Counted from the stretch's first letter, positions 22,204-34,238 are shown. The stretch: DNA of 64,000 bases from Saccopteryx bilineata (GCF_036850765.1 NC_089501.1:13430997-13494996); one strand, 5' to 3'. The notes: generated from the sequence alone by a model not told the origin. Numbers and translations: made by a program.

Positions 22204-23322
22204 TGTTGGGCAGATAAAATGTATTATGCTCACTTTGTTAAAAATGGCGCTGCCCACGTGAGGCCGTCGCCCAGGTGATATTAATGTGTGTTGGGGATCC
22301 TTGTAGCCTGGGGCTTGGTTTTGGGATTAAGCCTTTCCCACCCTTTTTGATGTGGGGTGGTACAATCCAATCATGCCTCAGAGAAGTGACTTTGTATTAG
22401 AGACTTCCCTATTTTGTATATTGGATTAAAGGTTGTGAAGCTACACTATAAAATGGGGGCAGAATGAGAGCTTGCTCTTGGTTCCTGAGAGTATCATTAG
22501 AGCAGAGAGTAGAAAGAGGCCATGTGGAGTAGGCCAGGAGAAGCAGCCAAGATGGTGGAGTGCTGAGTGAGATGCCAGTTTGTGCAGTTTGTATCTGGGA
22601 TAAGGAAGGAGATGGGGAACTGAGGAGAATAAGGCTGGTGAGCTAGAAACCTTTGATTCTAGGAAACTCGGATAAGTCAGTGGCTTTGTGAGCACTGAAT
22701 GTGACTGGGTTTTGGAGCCCAGTGTGTGTTTTTACTTGCCCACCGGGTGCAAGCTAGAATTAAAGAAAATGGCCTATCAGTTGTTTTTTTTTAATTTTTT
22801 AAATTTTTTATTTTTTTAATTTTTTTTCCATTTTTCTGAAGCTGGAAACAGGGAGAGACAGTCAGACAGACTCCCGCATGCGCCCGACCGGGATCCACCC
22901 GGCACGCCCACCATGGGGCGACGCTCTGCCCACCAGGGGGTGATGCTCTGCCCATCCTGGGCGTTGCCATGTTGCGACCAGAGCCACTCTAGCGCCTGAG
23001 GCAGAGGCCACAGAGCCATCCCCAGCACCCGGGCCATCTTTGCTCCAATGGAGCCTTGGCTGCAGGAGGGGAAGAGAGAGACAGAGAGGAAAGCGCAGCA
23101 GCGGGGTGGAGAAGTAAATGGGCGCTTCTCCTGTGTGCCCTGGCCGGGAATCAAACCCGGGTCCTCCGCACGCTAGGCCGACGTTCTACCGCTTAGCCAA
23201 CCGGCCAGGGCCGGCCTATCAGTTTTTGGATCCATTGTTTCTTTACCGACTGTCCGAAACCAATGCGAACCTGCATGGGCGTGGAGGCTGCTGTGATAGT
23301 GGCCGTGGCTTCTGGCTTTACA
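22204..23322 (+). repeat. LTR copy 11 (tandem unit 3), full length with type-A SINE
   Basis: TGTTGGGCAGATAAAATG to TCTGGCTTTACA, the only one of the three tandem units reaching the LTR 3' end. A minus-strand type-A SINE (22783-23212) interrupts it. Confidence 0.8.
22783..23212 (-). repeat. Type-A SINE (minus) in LTR copy 11
   Basis: Reverse complement of the type-A SINE with a long T-rich tail at the left. Flanking GGCCTATCAGTT at 22771-22782 and 23213-23224 is an exact 12-bp duplication. Confidence 0.95.
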
Positions 23323-23467
23323 CCATCAGTTTTTGGCTCCGTTATTTCTTTACCGACTGTCTGAATCCGATGCGAACCTGCATGAGCCAAGCAGCTGTGA
23401 TGGCGGCCCTGGCCACTGGCTTTACAGCCCCGCTGCTGTGATGGTGGCCCACGCTACTTGCCTTACA
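23323..23467 (+). repeat. Repeated LTR 3'-end fragments
   Basis: Two further pieces of the same LTR tail, the first ending CTGGCTTTACA at 23426, the second CTTGCCTTACA at 23466. This is the promoter-proximal edge of the cluster, about 590 bases from the RSPH4A ATG. Confidence 0.7.
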
Positions 23468-23855
23468 GTAGGACTTCTTGTTTATTCTCCAAAAATTTTT
23501 CAAGTTCAGCTCGGATGATGAGACATCTTTTCCCTCTAAATTTTAATCTTGGGCTTTCCTGGTCTGCACACGAGTTTCTTTGTCACCAGTCAGATTCCCC
23601 AGATTCCTTCCTTCCTTCCTTCGTTCCTCCTTTCCTCCTCCCCCCCTTCCCTCCCTTCCTCTATCTGCCCCCCCCCACCACCACCACCACCATGCAAGCA
23701 AGCACACACACAAGTTCCCTCTTTGTGCTCCGGTGTCTACCCTTTCTCAGGTTTCCAACCACTGCCGATCAACTGCAGGTCGGATTGGCTGAGCTAGGAA
23801 GAGGAGCAGAGGCTTCACCAAATCACAAATCTAGGATTTTCATCTTTCCTTCCTA

Positions 23856-23868
23856 GAATCCTGGCAAC
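23856..23868 (+). promoter_or_regulatory. Candidate RFX X-box 1
   Basis: GAATCCTGGCAAC matches the ciliary X-box form GTNRCC-N(0-3)-RGYAAC at about 10 of 12 informative positions with a 1-nt spacer; the right half GGCAAC is perfect. It lies 185 bases before the RSPH4A ATG. RFX2/RFX3 are established activators of motile-cilia genes. Confidence 0.45.
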
Positions 23869-23901
23869 AGAGGTGCTCTGTTGAAAGGAACCCTGCCTGG
23901 G

Positions 23902-23915
23902 GTTGCTATGGAGAT
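23902..23915 (+). promoter_or_regulatory. Candidate RFX X-box 2 (degenerate right half)
   Basis: GTTGCTATGGAGAT has a good left half (GTTGCT, 5 of 6) and a poor right half. It sits 34 bases downstream of the first site, within 150 bases of the ATG, so the two could act as a pair. Confidence 0.35.
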
Positions 23916-24052
23916 AGGACGCTGCAACTTGCAGAGCAACTAAGACCCAGAGATCACTTAGCAAACCTCAGCAAAGCAACTGTGCTGCGTTTACTCCTTA
24001 CATATTTCCATAACCGCTTTCATCCAGAACGTTTTTTTTCTTGACTCCTTCT

Positions 24053-24717
24053 ATGGAAGACTTGACCGCCCTGAAGCAAGAAAAAGAAACCCAGGATTCT
24101 GGGGAAGAAGACAGGCCATGGGAAGAAATGACAATAGTTTCTTCCCAAGACCCCAAGCCTGAGTTGTCTGAACCCCCGGAGTCGGAGCAGGGGCTTGAAA
24201 CTGGACCACAAGCCAGGAGCAGCCCAGCCCGGAGCCCGCAGTCTGGAGGCAGCACGCCTCTGGGTGACCCCGCTGGACCAGGCGTATCCTCTCCACCTCC
24301 GCCTACTCAGGGGCCGCCTTCCAGTCCTCCTCTGGCTCTGTCCGGACAGGACCTGGCAGCACCACATCAGTCACACGAGACCACTAGTGTGATTCCTGAG
24401 GCTGGGACACCTCACTCTGACCATTTGAAACAATCATCTGATAAAGGAGAATCATTTCCTCATCAAACATACCAGTCAAAAGAGAACGATTTTCAACAGT
24501 TTCAGCAAACCAGCGGTCACCTGTATGAACGACGGGATGTGAGCAGTAAAAATTCTAAACAAAAAGAGCTGAGATTTGACATTTTCCAGGAGGGAGACTC
24601 AAACAGTAACTTTGATCTGGATGAAGCTGAGCCTGACCCCGCCCCCAGCGTGCTGGAGATTGCCATTCAGAACGCTAAGGCTTACCTGCAGACCAGTAGC
24701 CAATCGGGCTTAAGTCT
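24053..24717 (+). CDS. RSPH4A: RSPH4A coding exon 1 (residues 1-221, N-terminal variable region)
   Basis: First coding exon of radial spoke head component 4A, a structural protein of the radial spoke head in motile cilia and sperm flagella; human mutations cause primary ciliary dyskinesia. The ATG is at 24053; the frame is open a little upstream but without another ATG. The exon encodes a Ser/Pro/Glu-rich, probably disordered tail starting [12 protein letters not shown], then the more conserved [15 protein letters not shown] patch (seen as [16 protein letters not shown]) and the start of the spoke-head region ([11 protein letters not shown]). The donor GTAAGT begins at 24718, two bases into a codon. 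The tail matches my memory of human RSPH4A rather than its paralogue RSPH6A. Base -3 before the ATG is T, so the Kozak context is weak, though +4 is G. Confidence 0.95.
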
Positions 24718-24934
24718 GTAAGTCTCGGAGAGAAAAAAAAAATGAGAGAGAGAGAGACAGAGAGACAGAGAGAAGTACTGTAAAGAAAAGGGGGTGTGAG
24801 TATTTCTGTGTGAGTCTGTATTTCTGTGGGTGAATGAAAAGAGATATATTTGAAAATTAGTGACTTAATAACTCTTTGCATCACAGGACTCAAAATGGGT
24901 CATTGGTGGGTATTCTTCTAGTTTCTTTGAAGTT

Positions 24935-25148
24935 CCCTAGCTGTGGTGGTGCAGTGGATAAAGCCTCGACCTGGAACACTGAGGTCGCCGGTTCAAAACC
25001 CTGGGCTTGCCTGGTCAACAGACATATGGGAGTTGATGCTTCCTGCTCCTTCCCCCTGTGTCTCCTCTCTTCTCTCTCTCTCTCTCTCTCTGCTCTCTCT
25101 CTCCTCTATCGAATGAATGAATGAATGAATGAATGAATGAATAAAAAT
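24935..25148 (+). repeat. Type-B SINE with (AATG)n tail
   Basis: CTAGCTGTGGTGGTGCAGTG head, GTTGATGCTTCCTGCTCC, CT block and an AATG repeat tail of eight units at 25110-25142. AAGTTCCCT flanks both sides. Confidence 0.9.
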
Positions 25149-26317
25149 AAAGTTCCCTGGCACAGAGAAACAAAACCTAGGAATTAGGGAACCTTGGGTT
25201 TGAAAGAGACCATAAAGACAGTGACATCCAAGTATCTTTTGAAGATGCTTGTAAAAAGTAACTTTCTGTCCGTGATAGGGAGCACATAGCTCTAATCTAA
25301 GCATTCCAGTGCTTCCATGGCTTGGTTTTGAGTCCTCATTCAGGCCAATCCTAGGAGATCAACTATCTCAGTTATCTTGGAACTATCCTGAATTGAGTAT
25401 CAAAAGCTCTGCATCCTGAGGAACCTCTCAGTCTGGGAAAACCAGGAAAATTAGTCACTGTAATTTTAAGGTCTGAAGAATAAAAAAAGTATTTAATGTG
25501 TGAAATCTTTCCCAAAACTTCACAATTGACAATTTAAAATATTATTTATAAATTACTGTTTTAAACCATAATTTAGTTAAGCTACAGGATGTAATCTGTT
25601 ACTCAGTAGTGGATTATTCTTGGATTTCTCATACAAACTTATCATAATGCCCTGGGTTAAATAAAAAACATGAATTTATAAACTTTGTTAAAAGTCTAGA
25701 AGAGCTCGTTATAAATATTTGAGATCTCACTAACTATTTAAAACCAAATACAAAAACACAAAAGTGGAAATTTTTCCTTTAATGAATTGTTTTATAATGA
25801 ACACTACTTAAACATCTGTTTTATTTTCAAATGCTAAGTCTCTGAGGTAATAAGAGAATATCTTCTATAATGTTGACTATTATCTTCTAAATACTTTAGG
25901 CCCTGCAGTTATAAACTGCTTCCTAAAAAGACTCCTAAAATTCTTATATGCAGATTTTATTTGACAGCCATGAAAACAATTTTTGTGTTGTGTTTAAAAC
26001 AATCTGTAACTAAAAAACAAGATCTGATATTGGTTTTTACATTGCTGCATAAAAGCCTACAAAAAAGAATCTTCCTCTTTTTCTGTCATTTTCTTAAAAC
26101 AATTATTCTTCCTAAATTGAAAAAGCTGTAATTATGACTTAATATCTAATAAACATACTTCATCATTTGACAAAAAGATATTTTGACAAAAAGTTGTGGA
26201 ATTCTATAAAACAATATCTTGCCAGAAGAACTATGAATAAAGCACATATAGACATTATGTTAAAGCCTGAAAAATAAAATAAAAATTTGGACTTCGAGTC
26301 CCTGATTTGATGCTCCC

Positions 26318-26672
26318 CCCCCCTTTTTTTTTTGTATTTTTTCTGAAGCTGGAAACTGGGACAGACAGACTCCCGCATGCACCCGACCCGCTCTGCCCAC
26401 CAGGGGGCGATGCTCTGCCCCTCCGGGGCGTTGCTCTGCCGCGACCAGAGCCACTCTAGCGCCTGGGGCAGAGGCCAAGGAACCATCCCCAGCGCCGGGA
26501 CCATCTTTGCTCCAATGGAGCCTTGGCTGCGGGAGGGGAAGAGAGAGACAGAGAGGAAGGGGGGGTGTGGAGAAACAAATGGGCGTTTCTCCTATGTGCC
26601 CTGGCCGGGAATCGAACCCGGGTCCCCCGCACGCCAGGCCGACGCTCTACCACTGAGCCAACCGGCCAGGGC
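26318..26672 (-). repeat. Type-A SINE, slightly shortened
   Basis: Minus-strand type-A SINE with head GGCCCTGGCCGGTTGGCTCA (complement at 26653-26672). Confidence 0.93.
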
Positions 26673-26801
26673 CCATGGCTCCCCTTTGAGCAAATTAAAG
26701 ACTCCAGTTACAACCCTAGCTAATGCCTAGTAAGCAACAAGATTTTTAGCCTGGAAGCTTTTCCATGAGTTTCACAACTGAACAAATATTAAGAAAGCGT
26801 G

Positions 26802-27110
26802 GCCTGACCAGTCAGTGGCACAGTGGATAGAGCGTTGGCCTGGGATGCTGAAGACTCAGGTTTGAAATCCCAAGGTCGCTGGCTTGAGTGCAGGTTCATC
26901 TGGCTTAAAATCGTGTGGGATCATAGACATAATCGCTGGCTTGAATCTAAGGTCTCTGGTTTGAGCAAGGGGTCATTGGCTCAGCTGGAGCCCCCTGGTC
27001 AAGGCACGTATGAGAAAGCAATCAATGAATAACTAAAGTGCCACTACTAAAAATTGGTACTTCTCATCTCTCTCCCTTTCTATCTGTCTATCCCTCTCTT
27101 TTGCACGCAC
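26802..27110 (+). repeat. Type-C SINE
   Basis: GCCTGACCAGTCAGTGGCAC head through GAGAAAGCAATCAATGAATA and CT-rich end. Confidence 0.88.
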
Positions 27111-27645
27111 TGAAAAGTTTTTTAACCAAATTCCTAGTCATAATATTTCTGTTCATTTACAAGAATAGCTATATTCTGAGAAAGAATATATTCTTTATAT
27201 CTCATATTTTTAAACTGCCCTTCAAATTGGTTGCCCAAATAATCTACATATTTTCTTTGACATTCTTAAGACTCATTAGATGAATGCAAATCTTAAAAAG
27301 AAACGATACCTAGGGTTGATTAACAGAAAATAGGCAATTACTGAGCACCTATTTTGATTCATTATAAGGTAGGGGATATATTAAAATAACAGTAAACAAA
27401 AACAGAAACCTAATTATGGCTGAGGACCTAATGCAGTTGCTGAATGGGAAATACATAATGTACACAGAGACACACTAGCATGTTCGTGATCTCAGAAAGG
27501 CCCATTCTAGACTGCGGAGGAATGATTTTCAGGGATGACTTGAGGACAATGGTTTCAAGTTATTTCTGGAAAGAAATGACATATATGGGACACAGCAAGC
27601 ATAGGCTCTCAGGTAGAACTTAGCAATATATTAAAGTGATTTAGG

Positions 27646-27837
27646 CCTGACCTGTGGTGGCGCAGTTGATAAAGCGTTGACCTGGAAATGCTGAGGTCAC
27701 CGGTTCGAAACCCTGGGCTTGCCTGGTCAAGGCACATATGGGAGTTGATGCTTCCAGCTCCTCCCCCCTTCTCTCTCTCCCTCTCTCTCTCCTCTCTAAA
27801 CATGAATAAATAAAATATAAAAAAAATAATAAATAAT
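27646..27837 (+). repeat. Type-B SINE
   Basis: GCCTGACCTGTGGTGGCGCA head and ATGAATAAATAAAAT tail; AAAGTGATTTAGG duplicated at 27633-27645 and 27838-27850, exact. Confidence 0.95.
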
Positions 27838-28149
27838 AAAGTGATTTAGGTAGATTTACCTCAGTGGATAAACAGTTATAGATGAATGAATTATTAGAAA
27901 TGAAATTGGAGAGATACAATGTCAGAGAGGAAATTTACGCAAGTTTCCATATAGGAGGGGTGAGTTTCTATTTAACCTGAGAGTACTTTGACAGACAATT
28001 CCGTTCTTAAATTCATGTTATAAGCCTGGTATTTGAAAAGGTATGCCTTAGCTTGTTATGTATAAAATGTAATGAATTAATGAGAGAGATTATTAGGGGA
28101 GGTTTCACTAAGTCAGTTATGAAATAAAAAGCCAGGACAGTGTTTTTTG

Positions 28150-28353
28150 TCATTATTTTTAAATAAAGATGTTATTTATTGATACTATAGAGAGAGGCAG
28201 AAGGGAATGAGAAGTATCATCTCATAGTTGTTTGACTTTAGTTGTTCATTGATTGCTTGTAGTATGTGCCTTGACCAGGCAAGCCCAGGGTTTGGTGCCG
28301 GCAACCTCAGCATTCCAGGTAGACGCTTTAACCGCTGCACTATCAGAGGTCAG
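28150..28353 (-). repeat. Type-B SINE, old
   Basis: Diverged minus copy between GGACAGTGTTTTTT repeats. Carries an extra TAGTTGTTCATTGATTGCTT segment usually seen in type-C SINEs, so it may be a hybrid or an ancestor form. Confidence 0.8.
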
Positions 28354-28944
28354 AGGACAGTGTTTTTTAATAGAACAAAAATATCAATTAGAGTGTCTAC
28401 ATTTTAAAAAAGGTGAATAAGATTTTATGGCACTTTTCTTTCAGTTGTGTGTGGGTGAGGTTTGCATTATGAAATGCATTTTTCATAGTTTTAAAACACA
28501 CTGCAGTAGATAATAGGCCTAGGAAATAAAAACAGAAGAAAACATACTTTTAAGAGAGATGGATGGATTTAGTAATCAAATTAGATTTGGCAAGGGTGGG
28601 AAAGGGAGAAGAAATTAAGGTGAAAAATGCTAATCACTTTAAAATATATAACTAAGAGATTTCAATCTCAAATAAAATGTAAAAATGTTCCTGATGTAAA
28701 ATATGTATCTTTCAGTAATATGTTTTTCTTTAATATCTTAAATATTTGTATCATATTGGAGGTATTTCCTAAGGAAAATTCCAGAATAGGTTTTACTGGC
28801 AATGGTAGAAGTTACTGTGTTATTCACTTAAAATTTTTGAACGTTTTGAGTTGAAGTTTCCTAAAAACCAACTGTGTCTGCGTGAAATGCTTCTTCAAAT
28901 GCTTTTGGCATGGGTATTATCTGGACTTTTCTGTTTTTGGGTAG

Positions 28945-29179
28945 GTACGATCATCTTTCTAATATGCTGACCAAGATCTTAGATGAGCATCCTAAAAATG
29001 CTGTGGACATCATTGAGAATATTAGCCGAGATGTGAAGATGGCACATTTTAGTAAAAAATTAGATACGCTCCAAAATGAGAACGAGATGCTTCCAACATA
29101 CGAAATAGCAGAGAAGCAAAAGGCTCTTTTTCTCCAAGGAACATTGGAAGGAGCTGACCAAGACCTGGAAGATGAAATA
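28945..29179 (+). CDS. RSPH4A: RSPH4A coding exon 2 (residues 222-300)
   Basis: Begins after the acceptor TTTTGGGTAG and completes the codon split by intron 1 (CT|G, Leu), then reads [16 protein letters not shown]. This is the start of the conserved radial-spoke domain shared with Chlamydomonas RSP4/RSP6. It continues through [17 protein letters not shown] and ends exactly on a codon before GTAAGT at 29180. The 235 nt keep frame with both neighbours. The domain packs in the spoke head that contacts the central-pair projections. Intron 1 (4.2 kb) is filled mostly by bat SINEs. Confidence 0.96.
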
Positions 29180-29901
29180 GTAAGTCACTGTTGTAAATCT
29201 GTTTTGTCTTAAGGTTATACTTGAGGTGAGTGAGTATGGCTTTAAATTCATATCAACAGTCTTTCACAGCTTGCTAAATAGTGTTTTCAACCTCATTTCA
29301 TACTAATCTTTTCCTTGTTTAGAGTCTATTATTTTACATTGTGTTTTAGTATTTCACAGGCTTAGCTATCACATGTTTGTAGGGTTGAGGTATTCAGATT
29401 AGAGAATATAGTTTCTTCAACTTTTATATTCCAAAGTGCATAGTACAAATCTAGGCCTATAGCTGTTTCTTATTAAACACTTTTTGAATGAATAAATTAG
29501 TGTCAAATAATTTAAAATGTGTCTTTAAATAAAGTTGTATATTTTCCCTTTTACAAGAAAAATTAGAAGTATTTCTAATGCCATTTTCATTCTCTTCCAA
29601 AGCAACTTCCTCATATTTCCTGATATTATGGATATTATGTCGATGAGACATAATACAAGAGGAGAGCTAAAATGTCTTTTAATCCCCAGAGACAAACTGT
29701 TGAAAATATTTACAGAGCAAGTTCATGGCAGTGATAAAAAGCTATCATTAGAGAAAAAAATCAGTTGTATCACAAAAATTCTAGCTATAAGTATTTTAAA
29801 ATAATCTCTAGTACTGTTTTCTAAATGCCTATACATTGATAATTTATACCACTGAGTAGTTTGTATATCTACTGAACTTCCATATTTTGTTGCTACTAGA
29901 C

Positions 29902-30382
29902 CAGGGGTCTCCAAACTACGGCCCGCGGGCCACATGCGGCCCCCTGAGACCATTTATCCGGCCCGCCACACTTCTGGAAGGGGCACCTCTTTCATTGGTG
30001 GTCAGTGAGAGGAGTAAAGTACGGTGTCGCTCACGTACAGTACTACTTCCGGTGACATGGGACGTATGCATCACGGCTCCGGAAGCGCGTCCTATCACTT
30101 GTTAGGGCTAGCAGTGACAAATATGGATCTGGACATTGACCATTTCATTAGCCAAAAGCAGGGCCATAGTTCCCATTGAAATACTGGTCAGTTTGTTGAT
30201 TTAAATTTACTTGTTATTTATTTTAAATATTGTATTTGTTCCCATTTTGTTTTTTTACTTTAAAATAAGATATGTGCAGTGTGCATGGGGATTTGTTCAT
30301 AGTTTTTTTTTTATAGTCCGGCCCTCCAACGGTCTGAGGGACAGTAAACTGGCCCCCTGTGTAAAAAGTTTGGGGACCCCTG
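29902..30382. mobile_element. hAT MITE (481 bp)
   Basis: Terminal inverted repeats CAGGGGTCTCCAAAC and GTTTGGGGACCCCTG. Internal GGCCCGCGGGCCACATGCGG is typical of mammalian hAT non-autonomous elements. The flanks share TAGAC but no clean 8-bp duplication is left. Confidence 0.88.
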
Positions 30383-31089
30383 TTAGACTATATAAAAGTC
30401 TGTGTATATATTTGTAAATTTGATGTTTAGAGTGAGATACTTTCAGAAAATGGCAGTTTGGTCAGGAGAAAGACAGGAAGGGTAAGGATGTGGGCAGTAG
30501 GTATACCCTCAGGGCCTTACCTTTGTGGGGAGACCCAGCTTGACACAGTGAGACCCAGAGCACTCAGAGGGAACAGGTGATATGTATTATGTAATTAATA
30601 TAAACTATTCTTTTCTGAAAACATTTATATTTTGCTCCAAACATTTGATTAGTTAGCTACATCCAGAGAAGATGAGTCTGGGCGCAAACAGCATTTAAGG
30701 ATCAAACAGAAGGCAGACACTCTCATGTAGGAATTTATCAAAGAGGTTAAACTCCAGTATAGGAATGAGGCACTGGGGTAGTTATAGCATGGCATTGTAA
30801 AGTAGACATTTACATGCCAAAACTAGGATATAGAGTGAGAATACAAATAAGCTGTTTGATCCTGGAACCTGAGCCTCTTAACCAGATTCCATAAAGTCCG
30901 TCTAATGAAGAGTAGGGTTAGTTTTTGAGCCAGGAAGATTAAAAGCTCTCTACCTCAGAGAGTAGAAACACGCAAAAACAGAAAGAAAGGTAGGTCTTGG
31001 AATATGAGCTTGGTGACTGCTGATGTCCCAGACTTAAGTGTTGAGAGTGTCCCTGTGTCTATCACTGTCTTAGACCACACCAAAATTCC

Positions 31090-31225
31090 TATTCTTAGTC
31101 GTCAGTATTCATTTAATCATTCATTAATTAATTCAAAAACATTGCAGATCCCTACTGCATGCCGAGTACTGAGGTCTATATATGAAAAAGACTTTTCTGA
31201 CTTTAAGTTGTTCACAGTCTAGTGA
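31090..31225 (+). repeat. L2 3' end fragment
   Basis: CATTTAATCATTCATTAATT, CTACTGCATGCCGAGTACTG and TTGTTCACAGTCTAGTGA follow the L2 3' consensus. Confidence 0.6.
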
Positions 31226-31269
31226 AAGAGACAGAAACAACTGTAAAGCTCTTTTGTTAATGCAATAAC

Positions 31270-31430
31270 AGAGATAGCCTCAAATGATGGAAGAGACGAG
31301 GGTTGTGGGGCTAGATCTGAATTAGAATCCTAGCTCAATCACCTACTCGCTGTGTGATTGAGTAAGTGACTAAACCTTCCAAGACTCAGGGATAATCACA
31401 TGGCACAAAATTAAGGGATAGCAGTACCAT
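31270..31430 (+). repeat. MIR
   Basis: GAATCCTAGCTCAATCACCT and CTGTGTGATTGAGTAAGTGAC follow the MIR core order. Confidence 0.7.
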
Positions 31431-32174
31431 GTATAAAAAATATAGCACATCGGCGGAACTTAATGAATAATAGCAAATATTGTTATATTTTTTGACAGGC
31501 TATAAGACAGAATGGAGCAACTAACTGTGCTATTGAAAATTTGGCAAGGCTTTGCAGTGGAGGTGATGTCTCATTTGGGTCTCATAAAGGATAAGTAGAA
31601 GAGCACCAGGTGAAGACTATAAGAAATAAAATTCTAGGCAGAAAGAACAATGCAATGTCTGGAAATATTATTTTATGTTGGGGAAAGTGACAAATAGATT
31701 TGAGTGAGTGATGAAAATGAAGCAAATAAAATGCTTAAAGCCAGGCCACCCCTTGTACATTGATAAGTTTCTTTCTTGTATACAATGGGCAGTCAAATGT
31801 TGTAAAGAAACATTTTCTAAATGTATGTGTGTAGGTAGGTTATGGTGTATTTTATTATTTCAGAATAGTAAAGGAGCCACTTAAACATTTTTATAAACAG
31901 ATGTTGAATTTTTATTATTCATGATTATTAATTTTTTTTCTCTGCCTAAGATACACACATACAAGATTATTATAATGTATTGGTTAATGTAAAACACAAT
32001 GGTGGAAGTTATCTTTTTAAGTAATAAGATAATTGAAATTTGAAAAATTAATAGAGTGGTCTAAATCTTGCAAGAAATATCAGAGAGGGGGTCTAGAGAG
32101 AAAGTAGAGCTAATATCAAGGTCTTTACAAGCAAAACAGGAAGCAAGCAGTTCTCTTTATCGACAGCATGGTAA

Positions 32175-33032
<858 letters not shown>

Positions 33033-33143
33033 TGAGACCATTTTAAAAATCAAGTGAAAACACAGAATACTATATAATCGCCAAATATATAGTATAGACC
33101 TGGAATCTTCAAACGGATTTTCATTTCCAAACAGAAATAAGGT

Positions 33144-33166
33144 GTGCTTGCTTCGGCAGCACATAT
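33144..33166 (+). pseudogene. 23-nt U6 snRNA 5' fragment retroposed into RSPH4A intron 3
   Basis: GTGCTTGCTTCGGCAGCAC followed by ATAT is the first 23 nt of U6 snRNA with one C-to-T change. It is flanked by perfect direct repeats of CCAAACAGAAATAAG (33127-33141 and 33167-33181; 16 bp if the shared T is counted). Two extra bases (GT) precede it. There is no A-tail. The rest of U6 is absent, so this is a dead insertion made by L1-type target-primed reverse transcription, not a functional gene. Confidence 0.9.
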
Positions 33167-33743
33167 CCAAACAGAAATAAGATAATTATTTATATAGAGA
33201 GTTGACAAATTACTGTATATAAGGTTTAGATTTATGTGTTTTGTGAAATTATTTTTTATTTGTTAAATATAGACAGGTGCACTCTTTTATGAACAATTCT
33301 TTTATTCTATTTCTATAATACATGGAGATTTTATGTAATAACAATAAGATATTATAATAAAGACAGAAACAAGCAAACAGTGCCAAATAGCAGTTAGATA
33401 GCACAAATTCTGCTAGGTGGTCCTGATAGCACATCTCATGAATGACCTCACTTAATACTCATAACTGCATGAAAACTAATATCGTCCTTATTTTACAGCT
33501 GAGGAAACTGAAGCAGAGTTTAGGAAATGTAAAAAAGGTAATATGGCTAATAAGCAACAATGCAGATCTGAACAGGCAGAATGGATCCTCACTCTCCATA
33601 CTGCCCCATCTGCAGGGAGAAAGTCTTCATTACACTTTGCCCTACATGTGAGCTATTCTTATATATCTTTAAAGTTAATTAGATAATAAATTATAACCCC
33701 AAACTAATCTTATCATATTTTAATTTTTAATAATAATAGTACC

Positions 33744-33920
33744 TCAGTGGTGCAGTGGATAGAGTGTCGACCTGGAATGCTGAGGTCGCTGTTTCAAAAC
33801 CCTAGGCTTGCCTGGTTAAAACATATATGGGAGTTGATGCTTCCTGCTCCTCCCCCTTTTTCTCCCTTCTTTCTCTCTCCGCTATAAAATGAATAAATGA
33901 AAAAAAGTTTTTAAAAAATA
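33744..33920 (+). repeat. Type-B SINE, 5' end worn
   Basis: CAGTGGTGCAGTGGATAGAG, GTCGACCTGGAATGCTGAGG and ATGAATAAATG tail between two copies of AATAATAGTACCT. Confidence 0.88.
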
Positions 33921-34238
33921 ATAATAGTACCTTATCTTTCTTATAAATTATTTATTATAGATTAGTAAAATGCAGTTTCCTTTTTTTACTAAAGCACTGC
34001 TAATTTTAAGTTTATAAATGTTCTGTAACTTGAAGAAGTTGGTGAATTCTTGAAATAAATATGTAGTACAATCTTTTGCTTGAAAAAAACCTAGATCATA
34101 ATAGCACTAAATGTAAATGTATGTTGAGTGAATGAGTGATTGAATTCCCACAGAGTGGAGCCTTGTGCAGATAATTGCTTCAATCTAAATGAATTTTCTG
34201 ATATTTTAAGGTCCTCCCCTTGCAATATTCATACTCAG

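Larger units (their letters stand above)
12301..23467. repeat. Cluster of related LTRs, tandem and inverted, upstream of RSPH4A
   Basis: About eleven full or partial copies of one LTR family, recognised by shared blocks: ATTGGATTAAAGGTTT, AACCTTTGATTCTAGGAAAC, AGCCAGTTTGTGCAGAG and the 3' end CTGGCTTTACA. Two 5' variants occur: TGTTGGTCAAATAAGTTTG and TGTTGGGCAGATAAAATAT. TG...CA ends of the TGT...ACA type and a GGATTAA/TATAAAATGGGG promoter-like block suggest a class III (ERVL/MaLR-like) family, but I cannot name it. Individual copies are listed separately. Confidence 0.85.
23468..24052 (+). promoter_or_regulatory. RSPH4A: RSPH4A promoter / 5' UTR region
   Basis: 585 bases between the LTR cluster and the RSPH4A ATG that resemble no repeat except a CCTT/CCCC/CCACCA pyrimidine tract at 23605-23695. 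They contain two RFX X-box-like sites (listed separately) and a forkhead-like GTTTAC core at 23989-23994. I see no TATA box. The transcription start cannot be placed from sequence. The position next to a motile-cilia gene, with ciliary transcription-factor motifs, is the basis for the call. Confidence 0.6.
24718..28944 (+). other. RSPH4A: RSPH4A intron 1
   Basis: Holds type-B SINEs at 24935, 27646 and 28150, a type-A SINE at 26318 and a type-C SINE at 26802. The stretches 25150-26317, 27116-27632 and 28354-28944 show no gene or clear repeat. Confidence 0.8.

Noticed and set aside
33036..33140. Extension of the RSPH4A exon 3 frame into intron 3
   Set aside because: Homology stops exactly at CCT CAG before GTAGGG and the next exon resumes in phase; the extension is read-through.
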